Shown: piece by piece, positions 5,914 to 5,945 of the stretch
Numbering within the stretch: position 1 is the first letter of the stretch
How the letters are laid out: every line of letters begins with the position of its first letter
From: an uncultured Oceanospirillaceae bacterium
GTDB lineage: Bacteria; Pseudomonadota; Gammaproteobacteria; Pseudomonadales; Oceanobacteraceae
Reading direction: 5' to 3'
DNA length: 5,945 nt
NCBI GenBank assembly: GCA_937974825.1
Contig: CALJVD010000195.1
Span: 1 to 5,945 of the forward strand
Position numbers and translations under genes: made by a program
The notes under the pieces: generated by a model
What the model was told of the DNA's origin: nothing
Databases searched by the model: none
The model's input: only the letters and a program-made list of their open reading frames with translations

Positions 5914-5945
5914 ATGAAAAGAACACGGGCGATAGGTTACTTAAC
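5914..5945 (+). CDS. Possible start of a downstream gene, cut by the window end
   Basis: ATG at 5914 opens a frame MKRTRAIGYL that runs off the window. It lies about 35 nt after the candidate extended -10 at 5871-5879, and a weak purine run (AATAAGA) precedes it. With ten residues only, neither identity nor reality can be judged. The preceding region 5730-5913 holds no convincing gene. Confidence 0.25.
   Translation, partial: MKRTRAIGYL

Overview
The window is a chromosomal segment of a gammaproteobacterium at moderate GC. The proteins resemble DinF, BaeS/BaeR, Spy/CpxP and the Pseudomonas-type TlpA that carries an extra N-terminal membrane domain. This mix suggests a marine or environmental lineage in or near Pseudomonadales/Cellvibrionales. 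That placement is inferred from family resemblance only.

Layout. Positions 1-243 hold a terminator-like hairpin of an off-window gene and the dinF leader. dinF (244-1557, +) encodes a MATE-family exporter. It is followed by a short membrane-anchored ORF (1622-1867, +) that looks cut off at its 3' end. An unrelated gene on the minus strand (1864-2313) abuts it tail to tail and encodes an unrecognised small protein with a very acidic C-terminus. An AT-rich intergenic region (2314-2534) separates it from baeS-baeR (2535-4564, +; 4-nt ATGA overlap), an envelope-stress-type two-component system. After 68 nt comes a Spy/CpxP-like periplasmic protein (4633-5046, +). An IS3-family left-end remnant (about 5079-5172) is fused to the broken 3' end of a minus-strand tlpA-like gene (5729 down to about 5170). 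The last 216 nt hold weak signals and possibly the start of another + strand gene.

How they fit together. BaeS-like sensor, BaeR-like regulator and Spy-like chaperone form a probable stress circuit: two copies of GTTTGCACA spaced exactly 11 bp lie between the baeR stop and the spy start, a layout typical of OmpR-family binding sites. The core octamer recurs once, inverted, upstream of baeS. The His/Met-rich periplasmic part of the sensor and the Lys/His/Met-rich tail of the Spy-like protein make metal stress a reasonable guess for the signal.

Two places look rearranged: the junction near 1830-1867, where a truncated-looking ORF meets a foreign-looking gene, and 5046-5175, where an IS end replaced the 3' end of tlpA and probably also half of the native terminator. 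No complete mobile element, CRISPR array, tRNA or rRNA is visible. I do not see a clear new multi-gene system. The least explained item is the acidic orphan at 1864-2313, and the best new regulatory observation is the 11-bp direct repeat.
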